Of a stretch of DNA of 64,000 bases, positions 53,956-62,770 are shown piece after piece (position 1 is the first letter of the stretch; every line of letters begins with the position of its first letter). The notes below the pieces were generated by a model. The model worked only from the letters and a program-made list of their open reading frames with translations, did no database searches and had not been told where the DNA came from. The DNA comes from Campylobacter concisus (lineage in GTDB: Bacteria > Campylobacterota > Campylobacteria > Campylobacterales > Campylobacteraceae), in the NCBI RefSeq assembly GCF_001891085.1, contig NZ_JXUP01000001.1, positions 124,001 through 188,000 of the forward strand. The letters run 5' to 3'. The translations under genes were made by a program, and so were the position numbers.

Positions 53956-54159
53956 ATGCCTTATGTTAATATCAAAATAGCAGGCCCAGAGCCGACAAAA
54001 GAGCAAAAAGATCAAGTTTTTAAAGAGGTGACTGAGACGCTTGTAAGAGTGCTTGGCAAGAAAAAAGAGGCGGTGATGATTTTCATAGAAACTCACGACG
54101 CTAGCAACATCGGCGTAGGTGGCGAAAGCGTAGAAGATAAGAGAAAGGGGATGAAATGA
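53956..54159 (+). CDS. 4-oxalocrotonate tautomerase family protein
   Basis: 67 residues. Pro2 after the initiator Met is the catalytic base of the family, and YVNIKIAGPEPTKEQKDQVF...TLVRVLGKKKEAVMIFIE is the standard fold. The natural substrate is unknown. It overlaps bcp (ATGA). Confidence 0.88.
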   Translation: MPYVNIKIAGPEPTKEQKDQVFKEVTETLVRVLGKKKEAVMIFIETHDASNIGVGGESVEDKRKGMK

Positions 54160-54653
54160 GCGAATTTAGCAAAGCAGATATGGAGAGAAAGATAACGCTT
54201 GAAGTTGGCGACAAAGCGCCAGAGTTTGAAGCGCTAAATCAAGACGGCGTAAAGGTCGCATTAAAGGACTTTATAGGCAAAAACGTGGTGCTTTACTTCT
54301 ACCCAAAAGACAACACTCCAGGCTGCACGACTGAGGCTTGCGAATTTAGCGCAAACTACGATCAGTTTATCAAAAATGACACAGTTATAATCGGCGTTAG
54401 CCCAGATAGTGTGAAGTCGCATGTGGGCTTTATCGCAAAGCAAAATTTAAAGCACATTCTATTAAGCGATGAGGATAAAGAAATTTCAAAGCTTTACGGC
54501 GTTTGGCAAGTTAAGAAAAACTACGGCAAAGAGTATCTTGGTATCGCAAGAAGTACATTTGTGATCGGCAAAGACGGCAAGATAGTTAAAATTTACAAAA
54601 GCGTAAAAGCCAAAGACCATGCCGCAAAAGTGCTAGCTGATCTTGTAAAATAA
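54156..54653 (+). CDS. bcp: Thioredoxin-dependent peroxiredoxin Bcp
   Basis: 165 residues. The peroxidatic Cys57 and resolving Cys62 are in PGCTTEACEF, the atypical two-Cys Bcp/PrxQ pattern; VGDKAPEFEALNQDG opens the fold. It reduces hydrogen and organic peroxides using thioredoxin. Internal Met9 is a possible alternative start, since the family usually begins near LEVGDKAP. It lies in a run with the tautomerase and dsbA. Confidence 0.95.
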   Translation: MSEFSKADMERKITLEVGDKAPEFEALNQDGVKVALKDFIGKNVVLYFYPKDNTPGCTTEACEFSANYDQFIKNDTVIIGVSPDSVKSHVGFIAKQNLKHILLSDEDKEISKLYGVWQVKKNYGKEYLGIARSTFVIGKDGKIVKIYKSVKAKDHAAKVLADLVK

Positions 54654-54662
54654 GGAGCAAAG

Positions 54663-55304
54663 ATGAAGCTTATAAAAATGCTAATTTTAAGTGCATTTTT
54701 TGCGCTAAATTTATCAGCACTGACTGAAGGCGTGGAGTATCAAACTCTAGCAAAACCGCTTAATGTGTCTAAAAACTCGGTAGTTAAGGTCTTTAGCTAC
54801 GACTGCCCACACTGCTATAAATTTGACCGGACTATCACAAAAAAGCTGATGTCAAAGCTTGAAGATGTGAAATTTATCCCATATCATCTAAGCACAAAAG
54901 GCAAACTTGGCGAGACCGCGAGTAAAATTTTTGCCGCTCTTATATCGATAGATGAGGCAAATGGCACTGATCTACTAAGCGATGAGTCAAAATTTAAGCA
55001 AGCAAAATTTGCGATTTATAAAGCAAGACATGATGAAAAAGATGATTTTGATGATGGCAAAGACAAAGAGAGATTTATAAATTTAGCCCTTAAAGCAGCT
55101 CACGTGAGCAAGGACGACTACGAAAAAGCACTAAATAGCGACCGAGCAAAAGAGCTTTTAGATGCATGGTTCGCCTCTTATGATGTTGCTAGCATTAGCG
55201 GCGTGCCAGCTTTTGTGGTAAGTGGCAAATACTTAATAAATTTAAACGCAGCTTCATCAATAGATGAGATGGCAAAGATCATACAAGAGCTTTTAGATAA
55301 GTAG
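54663..55304 (+). CDS. dsbA: Periplasmic thiol:disulfide interchange protein, DsbA family
   Basis: 213 residues with signal MKLIKMLILSAFFALNLSA, active site Cys48-Pro-His-Cys51 in SYDCPHCYKF, and the cis-proline in SGVPAFVVSGK near residue 180. It makes disulfide bonds in exported proteins. It starts nine bases after bcp with AAGGAGC before the ATG. A large inverted repeat follows. Confidence 0.92.
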   Translation: MKLIKMLILSAFFALNLSALTEGVEYQTLAKPLNVSKNSVVKVFSYDCPHCYKFDRTITKKLMSKLEDVKFIPYHLSTKGKLGETASKIFAALISIDEANGTDLLSDESKFKQAKFAIYKARHDEKDDFDDGKDKERFINLALKAAHVSKDDYEKALNSDRAKELLDAWFASYDVASISGVPAFVVSGKYLINLNAASSIDEMAKIIQELLDK

Positions 55305-55324
55305 TTTTGGCGGGTAATATCTGC

Positions 55325-55384
55325 AAATTTTGGTCTTAGAAATGTAAATTTAAAGCAATTTTAGATAAACTCAGACCAAAATTT
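55325..55384 (+). repeat. 12-bp inverted repeat between dsbA and ilvE
   Basis: AAATTTTGGTCT (55325-55336) and AGACCAAAATTT (55373-55384) are perfect inverse copies across a 36-base loop. The tail CTAAGAAAAAAG is A-rich, so it is a poor terminator for dsbA. It may be a leader structure of ilvE, whose start is 25 bases further on. No leader peptide rich in Ile, Leu or Val is visible. Confidence 0.5.
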
Positions 55385-55408
55385 CTAAGAAAAAAGAAAG
55401 GTTTAACA

Positions 55409-56323
55409 ATGAATGCTTCAGAATTTATCTGGATGGATGGAAAATTAGTTAAATGGGACGATGCAAAAGTACACGTTCTAACTCACTCTTTGCACTACGC
55501 TAATGCCGTATTTGAAGGCACAAGAGCTTATAAAACAAAAAAAGGTCTAGCTATTTTTAGACTCCAAGATCACACAAAAAGGCTTTTAAGATCAGCAAAA
55601 ATGACCGTTTTAAATGTACCTTACACCGAGGAAGAGCTTGAAAAAGCGCAAATAGAGCTTCTTCGTGCAAATAAATATAATGGCAATGTTTATATCCGCC
55701 CACTTATATTTTTAGGATACGGCGTAATGGGCGTAGCTCACACAAAAGCACCAGTGCAAACCGCTATCGCTTCATGGGAATGGGGTGCTTATCTTGGCGA
55801 TGAAGGCCTAGAAAAAGGCATCAGAGTTAAAATTTCAAGCTTTGCCAAACTCGCACCTGCTGCTCAAATGAACAGAGCAAAAGCTAGCTCAAACTACCTA
55901 AGCTCACAAATGGCAAACTACGAGGCAAAAGAGGCTGGATACGACGAGGCGCTACTTCTTGATAGCGAGGGCTTTATAGCTGAAGGTCCGGGTGAGTGCT
56001 TCTTTATCGTTGAAAATGGCGTTTTAATCACTCCGCCAAACGACAATAGCCTACTTAGCATCACTCAAGATACAGTCATAAGACTTGCTCACGATCTTGA
56101 TATCGAAGTAAGAAGAGAGCGCATCACAAGAGATCAGGCATATACAGCTGACGAGGCATTTTTCACAGGAACAGCAGCTGAAGTAACACCGATAAATAGC
56201 ATAGATAACCGCATTATCGGCAACGGAGCTAGAGGCGAAGTGACAAAGAGACTACAAAAAGCTTATTTTGACGTAGTTTATGGACTAAATAAAAAATATG
56301 AATCATTTTTAACATATATTTAA
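55409..56323 (+). CDS. ilvE: Branched-chain amino acid aminotransferase
   Basis: 304 residues of a fold type IV PLP enzyme that forms Ile, Leu and Val from their keto acids. FIWMDGKLVKWDDAKVHVLTHS, FEGTRAYKTKKG, the PLP lysine in MNRAKASSNYLSSQM near residue 158, EGPGECFFIVENG and FFTGTAAEVTPINSID are the conserved stretches. A following SPFH gene starts 17 bases later with AAAGGAAC. Confidence 0.97.
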   Translation: MNASEFIWMDGKLVKWDDAKVHVLTHSLHYANAVFEGTRAYKTKKGLAIFRLQDHTKRLLRSAKMTVLNVPYTEEELEKAQIELLRANKYNGNVYIRPLIFLGYGVMGVAHTKAPVQTAIASWEWGAYLGDEGLEKGIRVKISSFAKLAPAAQMNRAKASSNYLSSQMANYEAKEAGYDEALLLDSEGFIAEGPGECFFIVENGVLITPPNDNSLLSITQDTVIRLAHDLDIEVRRERITRDQAYTADEAFFTGTAAEVTPINSIDNRIIGNGARGEVTKRLQKAYFDVVYGLNKKYESFLTYI

Positions 56324-56340
56324 AAATTTAAAGGAACGAA

Positions 56341-57459
56341 ATGCCCGCTGATTTAAACGATTATTTCAATAAAAAAAAGCCAGGTAATGACAACAGAGGC
56401 TCAAGTCAAAATAGCGACAAAGAGCCGCCTTTCAAAAAGGACTTTAAAATTCCAAATTTACCAAGTGGTTTTGGTAAATTTGGAGCACTTGCCTACATTG
56501 TAATTGCAATTATTGCTATTTTTGCTATCACTCAGCCATTTAAAGTGATTCACTCAGGCGAAGTTGGTATTAAGTCTACAGCAGGTAAATACGAGCCAAA
56601 TCCTTTGCAACCAGGCTTTCACTTCTTTTTACCTTTTATCCAAGATATCATCATCGTGGACACCAGAGTTAGAATCATAAACTATACTTCTGGCGAGGAT
56701 ATGGGCGAATCAATGCAAAAATCATATCAAGGCGTTGGTGCTGGAATTTTACGTAAAAATTCTATTTCAGTACTTGATGCTAGAAATTTGCCAGTTAGCA
56801 TTGATATTACTGTGCAATACCGTTTAAATCCAGAAAACGCCCCTCAAACTATTGCCTCTTGGGGTCTTAGCTGGGAGAGCAAGATAGTTGATCCTGTCGT
56901 TCGCGACGTGGTTCGCAGTATCGCTGGTAAATATACAGCAGAAGAGCTTCCAACAAAGAGAAACGATCTAGCAAGACAAATCGATGATGGCATAAGAAAA
57001 GACATCGACTCTCAGCCAAATAAGCCAGTTGAGCTTTTAACAGTGCAGCTTCGTGAGATCATCTTGCCTTCAAAGGTAAAAGAGCAGATCGAGCGCGTCC
57101 AAATCGCTAAACAAGAAGCTGAAAGAACAAAATACGAAGTAGAAAGAGCAAATCAAGAAGCCTTAAAACAAGCCGCACTTGCAGAAGGTACCGCTAAAGC
57201 TGCTATCATCGAGGCAAAAGGTAAGGCTGATGCCATTAAAATCGAGGCTGACGCAACTGCGTATGCGAACAAAGAGGTCGCAAAAAGTGTCGATCAAAAT
57301 CTACTAAATTTAAAGCAAATCGAGACGCAAAATAAATTTAACGAAGCTCTAAAAGAAAACAAAGATGCTAAAATTTTCTTAACACCTGGTGGAGCTGTGC
57401 CAAATATCTGGCTGGACGCAAAAGATAAAGCAAGAGCTAGCTCAGTAAGCGAGAGATAA
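56341..57459 (+). CDS. SPFH/prohibitin-domain membrane protein
   Basis: 372 residues: a polar N-terminus (DNRGSSQNSDKEPPFKK), one span (AYIVIAIIAIFAITQPF), an SPFH/band 7 domain (about 70-270) and a coiled coil (EQIERVQIAKQEAERTKYEV onward). It resembles HflK-type proteins, which form rings around FtsH, and the Cj0268c protein of C. jejuni. Its role in membrane quality control is inferred. No HflC partner is beside it. It sits between ilvE and hisIE. Confidence 0.85.
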   Translation: MPADLNDYFNKKKPGNDNRGSSQNSDKEPPFKKDFKIPNLPSGFGKFGALAYIVIAIIAIFAITQPFKVIHSGEVGIKSTAGKYEPNPLQPGFHFFLPFIQDIIIVDTRVRIINYTSGEDMGESMQKSYQGVGAGILRKNSISVLDARNLPVSIDITVQYRLNPENAPQTIASWGLSWESKIVDPVVRDVVRSIAGKYTAEELPTKRNDLARQIDDGIRKDIDSQPNKPVELLTVQLREIILPSKVKEQIERVQIAKQEAERTKYEVERANQEALKQAALAEGTAKAAIIEAKGKADAIKIEADATAYANKEVAKSVDQNLLNLKQIETQNKFNEALKENKDAKIFLTPGGAVPNIWLDAKDKARASSVSER

Positions 57460-57461
57460 AA

Positions 57462-58202
57462 ATGAATAGCGTAACAAAAAGTATAGACTGGCAAAAGGTT
57501 GGCGGATTGCTTCCAGTAGTGGTTTGCGATCATGCCACAAATGAAGTTTTAATGCTTGCTTACATGAACGAAGAAGCATTAAATTTAAGTCTATCTAGCC
57601 GTTACGCTCACTACTTTTCACGCACTAAAAATAGAATTTGGAAAAAAGGCGAAGAAAGTGGCAACACTCAGGAGATAAAGGCTGCTTTTTTAGACTGCGA
57701 CAACGATACTTTGCTTTTAAAGGTGATTCAAAACGGCGGCATAGCTTGTCACACTGGAGCAAGGTCGTGCTTTTTTAATGAGATAAATTTGCATGATGGC
57801 AAAATTTTAGATACAAAAACTGAAGTCAAAAAAATAAATTATGGCGTACTTGACGAGCTTTACCATGTGATAGAAGATAGAAAGCTAAATGCTAACCCTG
57901 AAACTTCATATGTGGCAAGTCTTTTTAAAAAAGGTGAAAATCAAATTTTAAAGAAAGTTGGCGAAGAGGCTGGCGAATTTATAATGGCCGCAAAGGATCT
58001 TAGTTTCGCAGAAAACTCAAAGCAAAATGAGCAAAAAGCAAAAGATGATCTGATCTATGAAGCAGCCGACCTTTGCTTTCATGCACTTGTAGCACTTTCA
58101 GCCCATAATATCCATCCAGATGCTGTAAAAAACGAACTTGCAAGGCGTTTTGGTATGAGCGGCATTGAAGAGAAAAGATCGCGAGATGTTAAACAGCATT
58201 AA
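57462..58202 (+). CDS. hisI: Bifunctional histidine biosynthesis protein HisIE
   Basis: 246 residues. The N-terminal HisI part (phosphoribosyl-AMP cyclohydrolase) has VLMLAYMNEEAL, FLDCDNDTLL and CHTGARSCFF with the zinc and magnesium ligands. The C-terminal HisE part (phosphoribosyl-ATP pyrophosphatase, from about residue 125) has LDELYHVIEDRK and KKVGEEAGEFIMAAKD. It does steps two and three of histidine synthesis. It starts two bases after the SPFH gene. Confidence 0.96.
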   Translation: MNSVTKSIDWQKVGGLLPVVVCDHATNEVLMLAYMNEEALNLSLSSRYAHYFSRTKNRIWKKGEESGNTQEIKAAFLDCDNDTLLLKVIQNGGIACHTGARSCFFNEINLHDGKILDTKTEVKKINYGVLDELYHVIEDRKLNANPETSYVASLFKKGENQILKKVGEEAGEFIMAAKDLSFAENSKQNEQKAKDDLIYEAADLCFHALVALSAHNIHPDAVKNELARRFGMSGIEEKRSRDVKQH

Positions 58203-58716
58203 GCACAACTTGCTTTTTGTATTGCAAAATGCAAAGCTCATTGATTTTCTAACCTATGGCTGGATATTTTTAGCATTTATACTAATTGTGCTTTTAGGGA
58301 TTTTTATAGCGATAAAGTCGTGGTGGCAGATAGGATTTTTATTTATTCTAGCTGGTTTTTTCGGACTTTTTGTAGGTAATTACTACGCGAACAAATATAT
58401 AAATGAAAATTTAAGACCAGTTAGCATAAGCAAAATAACCACCAAGCAGCTTCAATATGTTGATGCACTAATGGTTGATTTTAATATTACAAATAATTCA
58501 AATAATGCACTTAGTATCTGTAAAATCGAGCTTGACTTCTATCTAAGCTCAAGGCAAAATACGAAAGATTTTTTTAACTCACTTAATCCATTTGCTAGAA
58601 AAAGAATCATCTTAAACGAGGAATTTTTGCCAAAGCAAAGCATTGAGGTTAAAGATTTTATCAATGATTTCGCATTTATAGACTACAATATCTCTAAAAA
58701 AGTGGAGTGTTTTTGA
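58186..58716 (+). CDS. DUF2393 membrane protein, first copy
   Basis: About 176 residues: two spans near the N-terminus (WIFLAFILIVLLGIFIAI; IGFLFILAGFFGLFVGNYYA) and a periplasmic domain (LMVDFNITNNSNNALSICKIELDFYL). This is DUF2393, known from Campylobacter and Helicobacter only as far as I recall. ATG 58186 lies within the hisIE end and keeps the hydrophobic order; the longer frame from 58165 is less likely. Confidence 0.75.
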   Translation: MLNSIKHNLLFVLQNAKLIDFLTYGWIFLAFILIVLLGIFIAIKSWWQIGFLFILAGFFGLFVGNYYANKYINENLRPVSISKITTKQLQYVDALMVDFNITNNSNNALSICKIELDFYLSSRQNTKDFFNSLNPFARKRIILNEEFLPKQSIEVKDFINDFAFIDYNISKKVECF

Positions 58717-59267
58717 TGAGCTCAGCATATTTTACGATCGTTCATATTATCGTTCTTTTTGCGATTGCTCTGCTTTCCATTTTGTTTCTTGTTCTTTCAC
58801 TTAGAGCTGAGCGAAAGTTATTTTTATCACTATTTTTTACAAACATTCTAATCTCAACCACACTTGCTGTTTTTTTGATGCTAGTGCTTGATAAATACAC
58901 AAAAAAAGGCATGCTCGAAAATGTAAAAAGTGAGCGAATTTTGCGAAATGAAAGTATTGTTTTTAAGGGACAAGTGAGAAATATTGGTAAATTTACAATT
59001 AGTAACTGCACACTGACAGTCAAACTAATCAATCAACCGCTAAATAAAAATGACCTTGGCGGTGAAGCATTTTTTAAGCCAAGTGGGCTTTCATTTTTCT
59101 CATGGATTCTTGGCACAGATAAGGATGAGAGGCCAAATACGGTTGAATATAAATTTGATGTAGCCAAAAATTTACCAAAGCAAAAAAGCACACCATTTAC
59201 CGTATATATGCCATATCCGCCTTATTTTAAAAACGGCATGAATATCACAAAACTAAATTGCTACTAA
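58716..59267 (+). CDS. DUF2393 membrane protein, second copy
   Basis: About 183 residues, similar plan to its neighbour: two spans (IIVLFAIALLSILFLVLSL; SLFFTNILISTTLAVFLMLV) and a soluble part containing FKGQVRNIGKFTISNCTLTV. ATG 58716 overlaps the previous stop by one base, with GGAG eight bases before. The pair probably arose by duplication and may work as a complex; nothing is known of their function. Confidence 0.75.
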   Translation: MSSAYFTIVHIIVLFAIALLSILFLVLSLRAERKLFLSLFFTNILISTTLAVFLMLVLDKYTKKGMLENVKSERILRNESIVFKGQVRNIGKFTISNCTLTVKLINQPLNKNDLGGEAFFKPSGLSFFSWILGTDKDERPNTVEYKFDVAKNLPKQKSTPFTVYMPYPPYFKNGMNITKLNCY

Positions 59268-59385
59268 TCAAATTTAAAGCAAATTTTTACAAATTTCATA
59301 GGATAAATTCTAAGTCTTAGTTTGATTTTAGATTAATTTTTTCTTTTTAGTATCTGCAATAAACACTAATTTCTAAGCTAAAGAC

Positions 59386-60048
59386 TTAAAAAGTACAAAG
59401 TATGTCAAGTAGCCTACCCAATTTTTGTAGGTCATTTAAAAAGAGTTGCTTTGTTTTTTGTGTAAATTCTTTTGCTTCTTCTAGGATTTTAGTCTCGGCT
59501 ATATTATAAACAAACTCTTTTTTTAAGATCTTTGCACCTTTTTTATAAAAGAAATTTGCCTCTATTAAGCTTGCAAAAAAGCTATCATCTCTTAAATAGT
59601 AGTTTGTTGCTACATTTACATGCACTGGCTTTTGTAACAAAAAATCACCGCAAACACTATTTTTTGAGCTAAATTTAACACTCTCAAGCACATCAGGCCT
59701 TATCTCATAAAATTTTATCTCATTAGCTTTTTTTAAAGCTAGTATATCGCTTGATTTATTTAAATTTATAGAGCTATTATTTACTTCAAGTACATTTATA
59801 GTACCCTTTGCAAGCGAATAAGCATTTAAAATTTTATCTTCTGCTAAAAAATTTACTACACCAAAAAATGGCACACTAGCATTTTGTTCTGCGAAATTTT
59901 GAACGGTTTTTATTTGTAGCTGCTGTTTTGTGCCATTTATCTCATAGTAGCTTACGTAAATAGAAATTTCATCTTTTTTGCTTGGACTCTTTTGTGAGCA
60001 ACCACTAAAAAATATTGCAACAAGCAAAAAAATGGCTAAATTTTTCAC
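59386..60048 (-). CDS. Lipoprotein of unknown function
   Basis: 220 residues with a lipoprotein signal: LAIFLLVAIFFSGC gives a lipobox FSGC with Cys17. The mature part is mixed alpha and beta with no known motif, and ends in a helix (FTQKTKQLFLNDLQKLGRLL). It overlaps the purF stop by four bases. I know no family. Confidence 0.7.
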   Translation of the reverse strand: MKNLAIFLLVAIFFSGCSQKSPSKKDEISIYVSYYEINGTKQQLQIKTVQNFAEQNASVPFFGVVNFLAEDKILNAYSLAKGTINVLEVNNSSINLNKSSDILALKKANEIKFYEIRPDVLESVKFSSKNSVCGDFLLQKPVHVNVATNYYLRDDSFFASLIEANFFYKKGAKILKKEFVYNIAETKILEEAKEFTQKTKQLFLNDLQKLGRLLDILCTF

Positions 60049-61382
60049 TTTATGAAATAGTCACCATCAAAGCTTACAAGCGAATATTTTCGCTCATTGC
60101 CGATACTTTCTTTAAGTTCATCTATGCTTAAAAATTCTAAGCTATCTGCACCGATATATTCTCTTACTTCTTCTGCATTTTTTTTAGAGCTTATTAACTC
60201 TTCAAAGCTTGGCGTATCGATACCATATCGCTCAGGGTATTTAAGCTCAGGACAAGCGACTCTAAAATGAATCTCTTTAGCGCCCGCATGTCTTAAAAGA
60301 TCAACCACCTTTTTTGAAGTAGTACCGCGAACGATACTATCGTCGATAACAACGATACTTTTACCTTTTAGAACCGATGACATCGGGTTAAGTTTTAGCT
60401 TGACTTTTAAATTCCTCATCTCTTGGCTTGGCTCGATGAAGGTTCTACCCACATAGTGGTTTCTAGTGATAGCTAGCTCAAATGGGATTTTGCTCTCATT
60501 TGCGTACCCAAGCGCTGCTGGTACTCCGCTATCTGGTACAGGTACGACAAAATCAGCTTTAATTTTGCTCTTCTTAGCTAGTACTTCACCCATTTTTTTT
60601 CTAACTTCATAGACACTTTTACCTTCTATCACGCTATCTGGGCGAGCAAAATAGATATATTCAAATGCACATATTCTAGGATCTGGCTCATAAATTTGAA
60701 TGCTTTGAAACTCACTTTTTCCATGTTCAAAAACTATCATCTCACCAGGCCTAATATCTCTTATAAAGCTAGCCCCCACAAGATCAAAAGCGCAAGTCTC
60801 GCTAGCTACGATATATCCACCATCTTTTAGCTTGCCAAGGCTTAGTGGCCTAACACCCCAGCGATCTCTTATGGCAAAGGTTTTATGACGTGACTGGATA
60901 AGCAGACAATAAGCACCTTTTATCTTATCAAGTGCCGCGATAATACGGTCCTGCAAGTGTTCACTATGATTTCTTGCGATTAGATGGATGATATTTTCAG
61001 TATCCATATTTGTCTGAAATATCGCACCATCTTTAATAAGCTCATCTCTAACCTCATCTTTATTTACCAAATTTCCATTATGGACTATCGAAATCTGCCC
61101 CAAAGAGTAGTTGGCAGCTATTGGCTGGGCATCACGACCTGAGTTTTTACCAGCCGTTGCATAGCGGTTGTGACCGATCGCCATATCGCCTTTTAGCGAT
61201 CTTAAAATTTCTTCATTAAAAACCTCTGTAACTAGTCCATTACCCTTGTGAGTAGAAATTTCTCCGTCATCACAAACACTAATGCCACTCGCCTCTTGAC
61301 CGCGATGCTGCATAGAAAATAACGCATAATAGGCAGTCTTTGCTGCATCTTTAGAATTTATAATACCAACTATTGCACACAT
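60045..61382 (-). CDS. purF: Amidophosphoribosyltransferase
   Basis: 445 residues. Cys2 after Met is the N-terminal nucleophile of the glutaminase (MCAIVGI), with GHNRYATAGKNSGRDAQP; the PRPP-binding stretch is VVIDDSIVRGTTSKKVVDLL near residue 345. It makes phosphoribosylamine, the first step of purine synthesis. No propeptide precedes Cys2. AAGGAAAAAA precedes the ATG. Confidence 0.97.
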   Translation of the reverse strand: MCAIVGIINSKDAAKTAYYALFSMQHRGQEASGISVCDDGEISTHKGNGLVTEVFNEEILRSLKGDMAIGHNRYATAGKNSGRDAQPIAANYSLGQISIVHNGNLVNKDEVRDELIKDGAIFQTNMDTENIIHLIARNHSEHLQDRIIAALDKIKGAYCLLIQSRHKTFAIRDRWGVRPLSLGKLKDGGYIVASETCAFDLVGASFIRDIRPGEMIVFEHGKSEFQSIQIYEPDPRICAFEYIYFARPDSVIEGKSVYEVRKKMGEVLAKKSKIKADFVVPVPDSGVPAALGYANESKIPFELAITRNHYVGRTFIEPSQEMRNLKVKLKLNPMSSVLKGKSIVVIDDSIVRGTTSKKVVDLLRHAGAKEIHFRVACPELKYPERYGIDTPSFEELISSKKNAEEVREYIGADSLEFLSIDELKESIGNERKYSLVSFDGDYFIK

Positions 61383-61391
61383 TTTTTTCCT

Positions 61392-61702
61392 TTAGTTTTC
61401 ATCATCTTTGTAAATTTCAAGAACATTTTTGTAGTTAAACTTGATCTCATTGCCAGCATTTAAACAGCCTTTTGAAATAGTTCATTGTCTAAAATGCCGG
61501 TAAATTCGCCGTTATTTGTCTCGCTAACGACCACCCACATGAGCTCAACCTGAGCAAACTCATCATCTTCAAATCTAAACATAAGCTTTACTATATCGCC
61601 AGTTCTTAAATTTTGGCGCTTTTCACGCTCCAGCAGGTAGAATTTATCAACAAGTTCTAGCTTGTAGTTCTCTACATCATCAAGCCCAAATTTAATCATC
61701 AA
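61392..61702 (-). pseudogene. DUF2314-like small gene with an apparent frameshift
   Basis: The first 80 residues read from ATG 61702: [54 protein letters not shown]. It then stops (TAA 61460-61462). One frame over, directly continuing, is CLNAGNEIKFNYKNVLEIYKDDEN with a stop at 61392-61394, which fits the DUF2314 end (a basic strand and a close). Adding one A at CAAAAGG (near 61470) would join them. The start overlaps dapB by 11 bases and the reconstructed end abuts purF. Slippage in the A run, decay or a sequencing error are possible. Confidence 0.65.
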
Positions 61703-62462
61703 GCCCTAAGCTATCGTCTATCGAGTAAAGGCCACTATTTTGATCTTTTAGCCAAATAGCAGCCCTGATCGCGCCTTTTGAAAAGGTTGCCCTACTCGTT
61801 GCGGTGTGATTTAGCTCAATAAACTCGCCGTCATTATAAAAGCCAACCGTGTGGCGACCGACCACATCTCCACCACGAAGTGCCATAACTGCAATCTCGT
61901 CCTTGCTTCTTTCGCCCACCATGCCAGCTCTACCAGTGACTAAAACATCTTTTAAATTTAGATCCCTAGCCTCAGCCACGCAGCCAGCCAAGGTCATCGC
62001 AGTGCCACTTGGAGCATCTTTTTTATGCCTGTGGTGCTGTTCGACGATCTCTATATCAAATTCCCTTAATGTTTTTGAGGCAATCCTTGCAAGGCGGTTT
62101 AGTAGAGCTACGCCCAAACTCATATTTGTTGCATAAAGAATAGGCATAGCTCCAGATGCTAAATGGAGTAAGTTTTTATCTTCGTCATTTAACCCGGTCG
62201 TACCGATAACTAGTGGTTTTGGATTAGTTCTAGCGTAGTTTAGTAGTGCTACTGTAGCCTCTTTTTGGCTAAAGTCGATTATCACATCGCATGCTTCAAA
62301 AAATTTAGCAAAGTCATTTGTCAAAAGTTCGCTATTTAAATTTTCAACCTCATTTTTTTGGCTAAAAGCGACGCTTAAAGTGGCGTCTTTTTCATCTTTT
62401 AAACAAGAGATGATGCTTTGAACCATCTTGCCGCTAGCGCCGTAAAGTCCTATTTTTACCAA
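61692..62462 (-). CDS. dapB: 4-hydroxy-tetrahydrodipicolinate reductase
   Basis: 256 residues. The NAD(P)H fold opens at [15 protein letters not shown], and [19 protein letters not shown] near residue 145 holds the catalytic His and Lys. [24 protein letters not shown] is the C-terminal signature. It serves lysine and diaminopimelate synthesis. The 308 bases upstream (62463-62770) contain no gene that I can see, only A/T-rich DNA and the trxB terminator at 62737-62765. Confidence 0.96.
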   Translation of the reverse strand: MVKIGLYGASGKMVQSIISCLKDEKDATLSVAFSQKNEVENLNSELLTNDFAKFFEACDVIIDFSQKEATVALLNYARTNPKPLVIGTTGLNDEDKNLLHLASGAMPILYATNMSLGVALLNRLARIASKTLREFDIEIVEQHHRHKKDAPSGTAMTLAGCVAEARDLNLKDVLVTGRAGMVGERSKDEIAVMALRGGDVVGRHTVGFYNDGEFIELNHTATSRATFSKGAIRAAIWLKDQNSGLYSIDDSLGLDD

Positions 62463-62736
62463 AATTTATCCTTTGATTTTTGGGTGAAATTTAACATAAA
62501 ATTTATTATAGAGAGATTACGAAATGGCTTTTGAAAAATAGCTACTTTAGGCAAGAATTTAATTAAAATTAGCATTTTGGTAATTATTAGACGCACCCAC
62601 TTTGCCTATTTTATGCAAAAAGGCGGCTAAGCTCTGTCTTAGAGTTATTTTCTTTTAAAAAAAGTGTTCTAATAAGCCTAAAAATCAAGCATTTTAAAAA
62701 TACAAATTTTACTAAAAAGGTTTATTTTTAAAAGAG

Positions 62737-62765
62737 AAATTTAGCCAAAAAATTTGGCTAAATTT
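62737..62765 (-). terminator. Terminator after trxB
   Basis: AAATTTAGCCAAA and TTTGGCTAAATTT form a perfect 13-bp stem with a three-base loop, six bases past the trxB stop. On the minus strand CTCTTTTAAAAA follows. Confidence 0.85.
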
Positions 62766-62770
62766 GAGTA

